From assembly GCA_903902325.1 (NCBI GenBank), contig CAIUUO010000192.1, forward strand, positions 1 through 54,583: 54,583 bases of DNA, read 5' to 3'. Shown here one piece after another: positions 1 through 8,429 of this stretch. The position numbers and the translations under genes were made by a program. How positions within the stretch are numbered: position 1 is the stretch's first letter; each line of letters starts with the position of its first letter. The notes under the pieces were generated by a model, which saw nothing but the letters and a program-made list of their open reading frames with translations, did no database searches and was not told the origin of the DNA. This DNA comes from an uncultured Bacteroidia bacterium. Lineage in GTDB: Bacteria > Bacteroidota > Bacteroidia > Bacteroidales > Prolixibacteraceae.

Positions 1-1071
1 CGCCGTGAAGGATTTTCCAAAACGATACCGACGTGACGTGCCACTGCATCGGAGTCTTCTCCGACGCAGTGTCTTCGACCTGTAAACTAGCAATTGTAAG
101 ACACTGAGTGGGCCTTTGCCCTGAGCAGGTTGACGACCAGCATAATTCAATTTTCCGTTCTTATTAATAGCAAATATTGCCAACTCATTGGCATTACCAC
201 GATTTGACCCATATAAAAATTTACCATCCGGTGAAATATGTATGTCCGCAGCGCCTACTTTTCCCTTAAAATCAGGAGACAGCATAGTAATTGTTTGTTT
301 TTCTATCAGTTGTCCTTTTTTATAATCAAATACTGTTATCATTGCTCCCATCTCGTGGATCAGATAAGCATATTTTGAATTTGGATGAAATGTGAGATGC
401 CTCGGGCCACTTCCTGCCCTGACTGAGACAAATGCTGGTTCAGCAGGGGATAATGGCTGAGAAATCTTTGAAGCATCAAACTGATAAATACTGACTTTGT
501 CTGTTCCCAAATCAGGAGTCATTAAATAGTGACTATCAGGTGAAAGAACAGTACAGTGGACATGAGGGCCCAACTGCCTCCCATTATCAATACTACTGCC
601 TTCGTGCTGTATGACTTGAGGATCAGTGCCTAAGGAACCATCTTCTTTTAATGGAATTGCAGATAAACTTCCACTCCCGTAATTACCCGCGAACACATAT
701 TTGTTTTTATCATCAACAGAGACATAACAGGGGCTGTCCCCTCCAGAACTAACACGATTTAAAAATGTAAGTACTCCGGATGTTGGGTTAAAGAGAAAAG
801 AACTTATGCCACCATTCCTGACCTCATTAACTGCATAAACATGTTTTCCATCCTTGCCAATTGCCAAATAGGATGGATTTTCTTCCCCTGAAACTTTTGA
901 TTTTAAATTAACTTCGCCTGTCTGGCTATTGAAATCGTATACGTAAATACCGTCATTCGTTGAAGACTTTGTATATGTACCAATGAGAAGTAAGTAAGTT
1001 TTGTGATCACTTTGACTCTGAACCAAATTAATAGTACCTAAAACAAGGATCAATGCAACTGCAATTTTCAT
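1..1071 (-). CDS. Exported lactonase-family (YbhE/Pgl-like) seven-bladed beta-propeller, partial
   Basis: Start ATG is at 1071 and the frame stays open to position 1, giving 357 codons without a stop. Residues 1-20 form a signal peptide ending in QSQ. The rest has the repeated blade pattern of the 6-phosphogluconolactonase/carboxymuconate-cyclase family: GPHVH near residue 169, GPRHLTFHP near 222, and AADIHISPDGKFLYGSNRG near 274-292. Members hydrolyse sugar lactones or only bind small molecules; an exported copy in a glycan locus suggests an aldonolactone substrate (inference). It starts 11 bases after the dehydratase gene, so the two are likely co-transcribed. Family-like sequence stops near residue 320 (about position 110). 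The last 37 codons read as low-complexity Arg-rich sequence and do not match the expected final blade, so the C-terminus shown here is unreliable. Confidence 0.85.
   Translation of the reverse strand, partial: MKIAVALILVLGTINLVQSQSDHKTYLLLIGTYTKSSTNDGIYVYDFNSQTGEVNLKSKVSGEENPSYLAIGKDGKHVYAVNEVRNGGISSFLFNPTSGVLTFLNRVSSGGDSPCYVSVDDKNKYVFAGNYGSGSLSAIPLKEDGSLGTDPQVIQHEGSSIDNGRQLGPHVHCTVLSPDSHYLMTPDLGTDKVSIYQFDASKISQPLSPAEPAFVSVRAGSGPRHLTFHPNSKYAYLIHEMGAMITVFDYKKGQLIEKQTITMLSPDFKGKVGAADIHISPDGKFLYGSNRGNANELAIFAINKNGKLNYAGRQPAQGKGPLSVLQLLVYRSKTLRRRRLRCSGTSRRYRFGKSFTA
42..71. repeat. Short foldback hairpin in the anomalous window-edge sequence
   Basis: Two 13-base arms, CACTGCATCGGAG (42-54) and CTCCGACGCAGTG (59-71), are complementary at 12 of 13 positions around a TCTT loop. 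They lie in the stretch where the lactonase reading frame stops making sense. The hairpin may belong to a different locus joined here, or be a sequencing or assembly foldback at a contig end. Confidence 0.6.
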
Positions 1072-1082
1072 GTATCTGATAA

Positions 1083-2444
1083 TTATGGTTTAATGATCGT
1101 TCCGTCACTTTTCCTTACTGTCCAGTTCGATTTCGTACCAATAGGATATTTAGCTGCTTCCTTTTCATTTATATCAACGCCAATACCTGGTGCTTCATTG
1201 ATGTACATATATCCGTTTTTATAGGTTTGGCACCCCAGGAAGACTTCCTGAGCTTTGGCTGACCAAAAGTGTGACTCCTGTATTCCGAAATTCTTGATAG
1301 CAAGGTCGATATGGGCATTCGCGGCATGTCCTACCGGGGAAGTATCACCTGGTCCGTGCCAAGCAGTCTTGACATTAAACCACTCACCTAGCCGCGCAAC
1401 TTTCATTGCCGGAGTAATTCCGCCAATTTGAGAAATATGAATTCGGATGTAATCAATCAACTGATCAACCATCGGATCCCTGAACTCATTTATGTTATTG
1501 AACAACTCGCCGATGGCGATTGGGACCGTGGTGTTGGCCCGAAGGGTCTTAAGCCACTTCATGTTTTCAGGCGAGAATGGATCTTCAATCAGGAAGGGGT
1601 GATATTGCTCTAGTTGCTTAATCATATTGATGGCATCCATCGGCTCTACCAATTCATGAACATCATGCAGCAATTCAACATCTTCACCACAACTTTTGCG
1701 TACTATTTCAAACATTTTGGGCACTCTCTTCAGATAAGTATGCTGATCTGAGAAAGAATCACTTTGTCTGCCAAAGCCAGCCTCCTTGAAGTCGGGTTTT
1801 AATTCCATGGTTCCCACACCTCCGTAACCACCTTGCTGAATACGAACATGCCGGAATCCCTGATCCATAAACTTTTTAACATTTTCTGAGATCGCTTCAG
1901 GTGTTGGGCCACTGGCATGTGCATAACATTCGACTGCAATCCTGCATTTGCCTCCAAGAAGCTGATAGACAGGCATATTTGCCCGTTTTCCCTTAATGTC
2001 CCATAATGCTTCATCCAGACCACTTAATGCATTATTAAGTACAGGACCATTCCTCCAATAGGCACTGACATAAGCCGATTGCCACATATCTTCAATATTG
2101 TCAACGTCTTTCCCAACACAAAAATCAACCAGGTATTTTTCAATAGCAGTAACAACTGCAAAAGCCCTTTGCGTAAACGTTGCACATCCAATACCGTATA
2201 AACCGGGCTCACTGGTCTCCACTTTTACAATAACAAGGTTTGCACCTTCGGGTGCAGTTGCAATGGCCTTTACATTCGTTATGGTTACCTTGGGCATCCC
2301 TACGGCATAGGATGGTGTTAAATGTGTTTCAGCTCTTGCGGCGGGACTTTCGAACAGACCCAGGATTCCGGCGGCCGAGCCTGCTGAAAATAGTCTCATC
2401 GCATCTCTTCGATTAATTCCTGGGTTGGTTTCTGACATCTTCAT
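1083..2444 (-). CDS. Exported mannonate-dehydratase-like enolase superfamily enzyme (ManD/RspA type)
   Basis: The protein is 453 aa with an N-terminal twin-arginine signal (N-R-R-D-A at residues 11-15, then a Gly/Ala-rich hydrophobic stretch to about 38). The barrel carries the enolase-superfamily metal ligands Asp261 (in HDVHE), Glu287 (in IEDP) and Glu313 (in GELFN), plus His263 and His363 (in HGPGDTSP). The spacing matches the ManD residues D210, H212, E236, E262 and H313 at a nearly constant offset of 50-51. ManD enzymes dehydrate D-mannonate or D-gluconate to 2-keto-3-deoxygluconate, or are nearly inactive relatives. Family members are usually cytosolic, so the Tat-type leader is odd. 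It is followed 11 bases later by the lactonase and preceded by a 271-base gap, so it probably begins its own transcript. ATG at 2444 is used; ATG at 2438 is equally possible. Confidence 0.9.
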   Translation of the reverse strand: MKMSETNPGINRRDAMRLFSAGSAAGILGLFESPAARAETHLTPSYAVGMPKVTITNVKAIATAPEGANLVIVKVETSEPGLYGIGCATFTQRAFAVVTAIEKYLVDFCVGKDVDNIEDMWQSAYVSAYWRNGPVLNNALSGLDEALWDIKGKRANMPVYQLLGGKCRIAVECYAHASGPTPEAISENVKKFMDQGFRHVRIQQGGYGGVGTMELKPDFKEAGFGRQSDSFSDQHTYLKRVPKMFEIVRKSCGEDVELLHDVHELVEPMDAINMIKQLEQYHPFLIEDPFSPENMKWLKTLRANTTVPIAIGELFNNINEFRDPMVDQLIDYIRIHISQIGGITPAMKVARLGEWFNVKTAWHGPGDTSPVGHAANAHIDLAIKNFGIQESHFWSAKAQEVFLGCQTYKNGYMYINEAPGIGVDINEKEAAKYPIGTKSNWTVRKSDGTIIKP

Positions 2445-2715
2445 TCGTTTAAATTATAGTTGGTAAATATTAATAGATGGTTTAAATTTATTACACAGAG
2501 AATAACTTTCCATTTTTCGAAAACTTAGGGTGAATAGAAATTTCTGCCATGATCTGTTTTCAGAGGAGAAACCCCGGAGTTTTACAGAGAGAAAATCGTT
2601 TTTTCCTCTAGTAATTTTAATGCAAGCCACAATTTTTAAAGCTATTTAAAATCTCATTGTGGAGTTATAGATTCTCTGTGTAAGAAATTTTTACAGTTTC
2701 TAATTGGATTGGGAA
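2445..2715. other. Longest intergenic gap: leader of the dehydratase-lactonase pair
   Basis: This 271-base AT-rich spacer lies between the aldo/keto reductase stop and the dehydratase start. It holds a 207-base element with terminal inverted repeats (listed separately). I found no match to the Bacteroidota -7 element TAnnTTTG on the coding strand, and no hairpin followed by a T tract. A promoter for the downstream pair is expected here by position only. Confidence 0.5.
2484..2690. repeat. 207-bp element with 20-bp terminal inverted repeats (MITE-like)
   Basis: The left end AAATTTATTACACAGAGAAT (2484-2503) and the reverse complement of 2671-2690 agree at 19 of 20 positions. The inner 13 bases, TTACACAGAGAAT and ATTCTCTGTGTAA, are a perfect inverted pair. 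A degenerate third copy, TTTTACAGAGAGAAAAT, sits at about 2580-2596. Because AAATTT is itself palindromic, the outer six bases could instead be a direct target-site duplication around a 13-bp-TIR element. There is no open frame of note inside. It could be a non-autonomous mobile element, or a long-range RNA fold in the dehydratase leader. Confidence 0.6.
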
Positions 2716-3738
2716 TTACTTCAATATCCTTTTATAGTTCTCAACGAACATTCCAGCATAAGGTTCAGCATATTTCTCCAGTTTCATTCTATCCGATTCA
2801 GATAGTTTTTTCATGCCTCTCAAAACTTTTACATTTGCCTCCAGTTCATCTGTATTCAAGCAACCACTAATTAGCGTAGAAACCGGAAGAGAATACACAT
2901 ACTGATGGAGATTTGCATAGGTAAGATTTGTTTTTGCTACTACGTCAGGAATATCTTCTGTTTTGATTTCCTTGGGAGTGGTATCTATTCGTTTACCCAT
3001 CATGCTGCCACCAGCCATTGTTTTCATGGCAAGAATACCATACTTTTTCTCCAAAAGAACTGGTAAAACCTGGTGTTGGAATGACTCAAAGAAAGGATCG
3101 CAAACATTTAACGGCATCTGGCAAGTATCCATCTCAATACCCAATTCATCCAGCTTTTTCAGGAAATATAAATGAGTTTTAGGGCTTTGATGACCGGTAA
3201 AACCAATATAACGAGTCTTACCTTGTTGTTTTGCTTCCAGAAAGGCATCCAGGACACCTGCTTTTAATCTGTTATCAACATCTTCCGGAGTATTTAGTGC
3301 ATGAATTTGCCACAAGTCGACATGGTCGGTTTTTAAAGCTTTTAATGACTCATCCAGCATCTGTCGCACCTCAGCACCTGTTTTCCCCGGTGCTTTTGTC
3401 ATCAGGAAAATCTGGTCACGGTATTTGGGAGTAAGAAATTTACCCATGTACTCTTCCGCACGACCGTTGACATATTTTCTGGCATTGTCGAAAAAACGAA
3501 CACCCAACTCCATGGATCTTTCAACCATTCTTTCGGCATCAGCGGGATTGTCAATGAATCCCAAATGATAGCCACCAAGGCAAAAAGCCGTTACTTTTTG
3601 ACCGTCCCTTGTTAACTGGCGTTGTGGAAGAATTCCACCCCACTTGTCGGATACAGGAATTGCAGAAGCCCAATCTGCGATCAAACCTAAGGCTGCAACA
3701 GTTCCAATTTTTTTGATAAACTTTCTGCGATTTTCCAT
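2716..3738 (-). CDS. Exported aldo/keto reductase
   Basis: The protein is 340 aa. Residues 1-28 are a Tat-type leader: N-R-R-K-F-I-K-K closely fits the S/T-RR-x-F-L-K consensus and is followed by a hydrophobic stretch. The mature part is an (alpha/beta)8 AKR with the catalytic tetrad Asp84 and Tyr89 (FFDNARKYVNG), Lys115 (MTKAPG) and His146 (WQIHAL). AKRs interconvert carbonyls and alcohols with NAD(P)H, a cofactor normally lacking outside the cytoplasm; Tat export of the folded, cofactor-loaded protein would fit. The gene begins 12 bases after the beta-helix gene and is probably co-transcribed with it. A sugar or 2-keto-acid substrate is inference from the neighbouring dehydratase and lactonase. 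Confidence 0.9.
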   Translation of the reverse strand: MENRRKFIKKIGTVAALGLIADWASAIPVSDKWGGILPQRQLTRDGQKVTAFCLGGYHLGFIDNPADAERMVERSMELGVRFFDNARKYVNGRAEEYMGKFLTPKYRDQIFLMTKAPGKTGAEVRQMLDESLKALKTDHVDLWQIHALNTPEDVDNRLKAGVLDAFLEAKQQGKTRYIGFTGHQSPKTHLYFLKKLDELGIEMDTCQMPLNVCDPFFESFQHQVLPVLLEKKYGILAMKTMAGGSMMGKRIDTTPKEIKTEDIPDVVAKTNLTYANLHQYVYSLPVSTLISGCLNTDELEANVKVLRGMKKLSESDRMKLEKYAEPYAGMFVENYKRILK

Positions 3739-3750
3739 AACAATTAATTT

Positions 3751-6723
3751 TTATTTTTTACCGGAAACTATATCAGATCCATAAATCTTACCCGTTTGCG
3801 CGTCATTTTTGCTAAACCCAGAGATATAACGGTTATTGGTTAACTCTATTGAAACGCCGGTCGTGTGTAGCTTCGCATACACGTTATCTCCCTTAGCCAC
3901 AGCATCACTGATTTCCCTGAGTGTCCTCTCGTCGCCTGTCATTCTTTGTGCGAAGTATGAAGAGTACACATGCACTTTCCCGCCTCTGTTGTCAATGCCG
4001 GGAGCACCGCACCGCTGGAAATTTGCCTGTTGAAAACGTACTGTGCCGCTATTGATGATAGCCCCAATGACAGGACTACCCCAAAAAGCGCTGTTGTAAA
4101 GGATAAGTTGAGCATTTGGATGAACTTTAGTGGTATTGGCATCGCTTCCTATAAGAACATACGACCTGACAGGCTCTGCTGTCCGCGTACAAACCAATTC
4201 AGAGTTGATCGCGATCAATTTGGTTTTTTTGCCTGCATCTTCTACAAATAAAGAAAACGAACATCCGTCTGAACCGTGACCAATAACAATCATTTTGCCG
4301 GGATCTTTACCGGTAATTTCATCTTTCAGGAAATGTAACCCGTAGAATGACCCGTAAACGAAATTATTGAAAATCGTCTGGTTTTTAATGTCTGCGAATT
4401 TAAGCGCACTGCAATGTGATTGTAAGAAACGAGTCAAAGCAATTCTCGGATATCCCTGCCCACCTTGTGGGAGGCGTGATCCGTAATGCGGATTGAGCTG
4501 CATATTCCTGATAAATCCACCTTCAGCACCTCCGCCTACCCAGATACCTGCTCTTGCAAGTACGCCGGCAAAATAATCAACATAGTGACCGCTGGTGTTG
4601 TAGGAGGCGAGGTCTATCCCTTTATCGCCGACCTCAGTCATGTTAACAATGTATACGTTTGGACCTTGTCCCTGAATCAGGAATGGAGTTGTTCTGGGAT
4701 TCTCAGCGGTAAAACCATCCGTTGCGATATTAAGCTGCGCGATTGTAATACCTCTGATACCTGCACCTTTTTCAAGTTGTATGAGAGATGCACCCTTTTC
4801 ACCGGAAGCGCCTCCTGCATAAGTCGTAAATATACCCGTACCACCACTTTGAGTATGATGCTGTACATCCCATGTTCCTCTCAATTCTACTCCCGATGGA
4901 ACTTTGATGGGATTGTTCACCAAATATCTTCCACCCGGCAAATAGAGTGTACCGCCGCCGGCAGCTTTAATTTCATTAAGAGCTGTTTGCAATTTAGCCG
5001 ATACATCTTCCGTCGGCACATCGCTGTTAAAACCTGTCGCTCTTGACAGATCTGCTTTCAGAATATTGTTTGACGCCGGCCTCGGCTGAACTTTAATGTC
5101 AGTCTTTATGTTTTTAGGAATCGGATCAAAAGCATATTGCTTGTCGGTATAAATCTCAACTTTGGCGGATTTGCTGTCATTTTTGATTTCCAGGTTGCGT
5201 TTATAGCCAGAGTTCACCGATTTGAGTGTATTCACGTCTGTACCAAGAAACACATGACCGGCAGGTTTTTTAAAATCGCACTGAGTGAGCAGCACATTAC
5301 CATTATTTATTCTGAGCGCGTAATCGTTGTATTCGCTAAATGTGCAGCTTTCGAAGGATATAGCTCCGTCGCTTCCATCGCTGACGATAGATCCGGTAAA
5401 ATCGACGCCGTTGAATTGAACGGATGTTTTGAAATCGTTATAGAAATACACGGCATTACCATCTTTACCGGCACCGAAAGTCGAATTGGAAATAAGCAAT
5501 CCATATGGGTTGACGGACTGAACGTATAAACCTGTTCCGCAATCCCTGATGTGATTTTCGTAAAACTGTGCGTTTGGAGAATCGGAGAAACCGGGTTCTT
5601 TACCGACCCACATACCCGTCTTATAACCGGAGACATAGAGATACGACACATATTCCCAATCGGAACGGTGCATATTGAATCCTGTGCCGTTCGCTTTCGT
5701 GTAATCGGTAACCTTTGCAAGAGAGGGAGAACCTGGAAGCCCTGAATTGGCCCAGTATTTAGGGTCTATTTTGATATTCTCGATACGTCCGATGTCGGTG
5801 CATACATGGACTTCAATTCCTGTATTTAGGACGGTCATGTAGCTGTTCAAAATATAATGCAGTTCGCTCGGAGCGGAATAGAAACCGTTGTAGGCGTTTA
5901 CAAGAGTTACGTGCTCAATCGTCACACAGTCGCCGCCTGGTTGAAATAATGTCCATGGATATGGTTTTATGTCGTTGATATCCTGTTCAGGATACCAGAT
6001 TGACAGGTTTGTCACTCCTGTTCCCGAAGTCATATCTATAAATCTGTCGGCTATGCTGGTATAGGTAGTGCGGAGTGCGTTGCCAGCCTGCGAGTCGTTC
6101 CACCAACTTTCAACAGTTCCGTTATAATTTGGCGCGTTTTTGCCAACACGCACTTCCAGAATGGTTCCAAGAACTTTCCCACTGTTTAATTCAGGATCCG
6201 CCCAGTCGCCGCGTAGCTGAACACTCGATGGGATACTCAGAACATATTGGTAATTAAAGTCTTTCGTTGTTTGTTCAGTGCCTTTACGCATTCTAACGTT
6301 CCTGGTGGCATTTTGCGTGCTACGGAACTCATAATTGCCCGACGGTATATACACTACACCTCCGCCGTTTTTATATGCTGCATCAATTGCAGCCTGGAAA
6401 GCCTGTCTGTTGTCAAATCCAGGCTCGGCTTTCGCGCCAAATCTTGGATCAGTTACTACAAAGTCAGATATAACCCAATCTTTTGTAGCATAGACAGTTT
6501 TTATGCTTTTTTGGTTTGCTGGCTGTCTGTTCGACCCTGCTTGCGCATTAACCAAATTTGCAATAAACATGGCTACAATGGCAATCATAGCCATTTTACC
6601 CAACTTTGAAACTGTTTTTGTAATTCTGATATTTACGCTACTCAAATGGCATTTCAAACTACACCTGTTTTTAAAATGGTCGCTGGCTCCCATTTCGATG
6701 TTCAAGTTACTGTGCTGCTTCAT
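3751..6723 (-). CDS. Large exported right-handed beta-helix protein with two pectate-lyase-3-like repeats
   Basis: ATG at 6723 gives 990 aa, but a canonical signal peptide starts at Met44 or Met46 (ATG at 6594 or 6588), so residues 1-43 may be untranslated or a leader extension. The mature protein contains two beta-helix units. Each opens with the pectate-lyase-3/GH28-related signature (AI-x-AA-x-x-x-GGG-x-x-Y-x-P-x-G-x-Y near residues 110-128, and a second copy near 586-604), followed by an I/V-PS-x-V-x-LRG-x-W motif. Double beta-helix architecture is known in GH55 exo-glucanases and some polysaccharide lyases. I cannot place this protein in a numbered family or name a substrate. A 189-base gap upstream with small palindromes suggests its own promoter, and the aldo/keto reductase follows 12 bases later. 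Confidence 0.8.
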   Translation of the reverse strand: MKQHSNLNIEMGASDHFKNRCSLKCHLSSVNIRITKTVSKLGKMAMIAIVAMFIANLVNAQAGSNRQPANQKSIKTVYATKDWVISDFVVTDPRFGAKAEPGFDNRQAFQAAIDAAYKNGGGVVYIPSGNYEFRSTQNATRNVRMRKGTEQTTKDFNYQYVLSIPSSVQLRGDWADPELNSGKVLGTILEVRVGKNAPNYNGTVESWWNDSQAGNALRTTYTSIADRFIDMTSGTGVTNLSIWYPEQDINDIKPYPWTLFQPGGDCVTIEHVTLVNAYNGFYSAPSELHYILNSYMTVLNTGIEVHVCTDIGRIENIKIDPKYWANSGLPGSPSLAKVTDYTKANGTGFNMHRSDWEYVSYLYVSGYKTGMWVGKEPGFSDSPNAQFYENHIRDCGTGLYVQSVNPYGLLISNSTFGAGKDGNAVYFYNDFKTSVQFNGVDFTGSIVSDGSDGAISFESCTFSEYNDYALRINNGNVLLTQCDFKKPAGHVFLGTDVNTLKSVNSGYKRNLEIKNDSKSAKVEIYTDKQYAFDPIPKNIKTDIKVQPRPASNNILKADLSRATGFNSDVPTEDVSAKLQTALNEIKAAGGGTLYLPGGRYLVNNPIKVPSGVELRGTWDVQHHTQSGGTGIFTTYAGGASGEKGASLIQLEKGAGIRGITIAQLNIATDGFTAENPRTTPFLIQGQGPNVYIVNMTEVGDKGIDLASYNTSGHYVDYFAGVLARAGIWVGGGAEGGFIRNMQLNPHYGSRLPQGGQGYPRIALTRFLQSHCSALKFADIKNQTIFNNFVYGSFYGLHFLKDEITGKDPGKMIVIGHGSDGCSFSLFVEDAGKKTKLIAINSELVCTRTAEPVRSYVLIGSDANTTKVHPNAQLILYNSAFWGSPVIGAIINSGTVRFQQANFQRCGAPGIDNRGGKVHVYSSYFAQRMTGDERTLREISDAVAKGDNVYAKLHTTGVSIELTNNRYISGFSKNDAQTGKIYGSDIVSGKK

Positions 6724-6912
6724 AACATTAGTATTTATTAAAGATTACTATTAGACTGTCACTCTGTTGTTTTCGGTCTATTTCTAATGCAACCAAAATG
6801 GATGATGAGTTATTTACTCATTCTTAGGGGTTTACTTCTACTCTAGCTAGCCAAAGCCGAGAAGACAACAAATGTCTGGTACCTCAGGTACAATTCTGAT
6901 TCTTCGTATCAA
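6724..6912. promoter_or_regulatory. Leader of the beta-helix gene with two short palindromes
   Basis: This 189-base gap separates the sulfatase stop from the beta-helix start. It contains ATGAGT-TATTT-ACTCAT (6805-6821) and GTACCT-C-AGGTAC (6879-6891), both perfect inverted repeats with six-base arms, and the self-complementary CTAGCTAG (6843-6850). Their position suits operator sites or a short terminator for the upstream gene, but no known regulator site is recognised and no promoter consensus was found. Confidence 0.35.
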
Positions 6913-8322
6913 TCATTCAATTTTAGTATTAGGAAGATGATTAAGAAATTCATGGAATTTCTTAATCATCTTCTCCTTGATTTGGGGATATTTTTCAGAC
7001 AGATCGGTGCTTTCAGTTGGATCGTTCTCAAGATCAAACAGCAGCATTTCTCTCTCCATCTTTTCTGGTTTTAGACCAGGATAGTCAGCCGGGGTTGCCT
7101 GTTCGACGGGAGCTAAAATTGTTGTTCCATCCGGAGCTCTATTGTCTTTCCAGTTTTTGAGATCCACCACTTTGTAGTAATCCGGTTTAGTCAGGAACAG
7201 TTTCCACTTCCCATCACGGATAGTTCGGACAATAGTATCTTTCATGGTAAAAATAGGCGGGTGATTCGTCGATTTCCCCCGAATAATACCAGAGATATCC
7301 TTGCCATCAAGTGTTATGGCAGGATTTGTATCAATGCTTGTCAATTTCATGATGGTAGGAAGGATATCCGGTGACCAGCAAGGAGTTGAAACAGTCTTTC
7401 CCTGAGGAAATTGTTTTGGATAGCGGATAATAAAAGGAACCCGGACACCACCTTCCCAATTAGTAGCTTTCATCCCCTTGAGTCCACCGGTACTTCCACC
7501 ATACCAGGGGCCATTATCCGACATGAAGATGACAATGGTATTCTCAAGTATACCAAGCTGTTTTAGTTTGGATATTACCTCACCGGTCGACCAGTCCAAT
7601 TCACGAATGACACTGTTGTAAAGTTCCTGGTGATCTCCTTTTGAATAGAAATTTGAAGAGGCGGCCAGCGGTTTGTGGGGCATGGCATGAGCAAGATAAA
7701 GAAAGAAGGGTGAATGTTGGTTCCGTTGAATAAAGTCCACTGCCTTTTCAGTATATTTTTTCGTCAGCAACCGCTGGTCGACCGGATACTCAATGGTATC
7801 CTGATTCTCTATGATTTGAACAGGCCGCATATCGTTCGAATATAGAATTCCGAAGTATTCGTCGAAGCCATGTTTTACCGGGAAGTATTCCGGTTTATGT
7901 CCGAGATGCCATTTGCCAATACACTTGGTATGGTATCCTGCACCCTGAAAAAGTTCACCCATAGTGACCTCCCTTGCATTCAATCCGATATTGTTTATTC
8001 CGGCGTCCGGAGCAGGATTCTGCACCATGCCGTGCCGAAGTGGGAAGCGGCCTGTCAACAAAGTTGCCCTCGAGGGTGCACAGTAAGGAGTTGGCACATA
8101 AAAATCGGTAAAACGAACACCTTCGGCCGCCAAGCCATCGATGTTTGGTGTTTTTATTTGGTTTTTATTGTAACATGAAATATCTCCATAGCCCATGTCA
8201 TCAGTCAGGATGATAACAACATTTGGCTTACTTTTGAGCTTTGGCTTTCCTTCTGTTATGAAAGGAAGGCAAAAAACAGATGAAAAAATTCCAGTGGTGA
8301 TCAGGATTTGAGATGAGTTCAT
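6913..8322 (-). CDS. S1 family sulfatase (formylglycine-dependent, exported)
   Basis: The protein is 469 aa with an N-terminal hydrophobic leader (residues 1-24). The sulfatase core begins with the metal ligands Asp41-Asp42 (ILTDDMGYGD). The modification motif is Cys81-A-P-S-R, where Cys81 becomes formylglycine, followed by TLLTG. Lys137 and His139 lie in GKWHLG, and Asp269-Asn270 lie in MSDNGPWYGG. It hydrolyses sulfate esters; the arylsulfatase/N-acetylgalactosamine-6-sulfatase-like core suggests an exo-acting carbohydrate sulfatase. It differs from the other three sulfatases here in having a DNG rather than DHG metal motif. It stands alone between gaps of 107 and 189 bases, so it may be a monocistronic unit. 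No maturase gene is in the window. Confidence 0.92.
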   Translation of the reverse strand: MNSSQILITTGIFSSVFCLPFITEGKPKLKSKPNVVIILTDDMGYGDISCYNKNQIKTPNIDGLAAEGVRFTDFYVPTPYCAPSRATLLTGRFPLRHGMVQNPAPDAGINNIGLNAREVTMGELFQGAGYHTKCIGKWHLGHKPEYFPVKHGFDEYFGILYSNDMRPVQIIENQDTIEYPVDQRLLTKKYTEKAVDFIQRNQHSPFFLYLAHAMPHKPLAASSNFYSKGDHQELYNSVIRELDWSTGEVISKLKQLGILENTIVIFMSDNGPWYGGSTGGLKGMKATNWEGGVRVPFIIRYPKQFPQGKTVSTPCWSPDILPTIMKLTSIDTNPAITLDGKDISGIIRGKSTNHPPIFTMKDTIVRTIRDGKWKLFLTKPDYYKVVDLKNWKDNRAPDGTTILAPVEQATPADYPGLKPEKMEREMLLFDLENDPTESTDLSEKYPQIKEKMIKKFHEFLNHLPNTKIE

Positions 8323-8429
8323 ATACTGTTATTATTTATTTGATGATTTACTCGTTTTTCAAGAATTTCAACCTCAACTTAAACATGCTTATGATCCGAC
8401 GGATAAACGCCATTAACATTGAAATTCAC
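8323..8429. other. 107-base spacer between two sulfatase genes with a distant inverted repeat
   Basis: The spacer contains GAATTTCAA (8363-8371) and its exact reverse complement TTGAAATTC (8419-8427), separated by 47 bases. No T tract follows and no promoter consensus is visible. It could hold the terminator of the large block upstream in transcription or the promoter of the 6913-8322 sulfatase; neither is demonstrated. Confidence 0.3.

Noticed and set aside
2445-2715. Search for the Bacteroidota promoter (TTTG...TAnnTTTG) in the larger gaps
   Set aside because: No match was found by eye in 2445-2715, 6724-6912, 32765-32895 or 44010-44203, so no promoter is annotated.
4486-5046. Plus-strand open frame of 186 codons within the beta-helix gene
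   Set aside because: It is antisense to strong beta-helix coding sequence; Cys/Ser-rich translation and no signal or domain make it a shadow.
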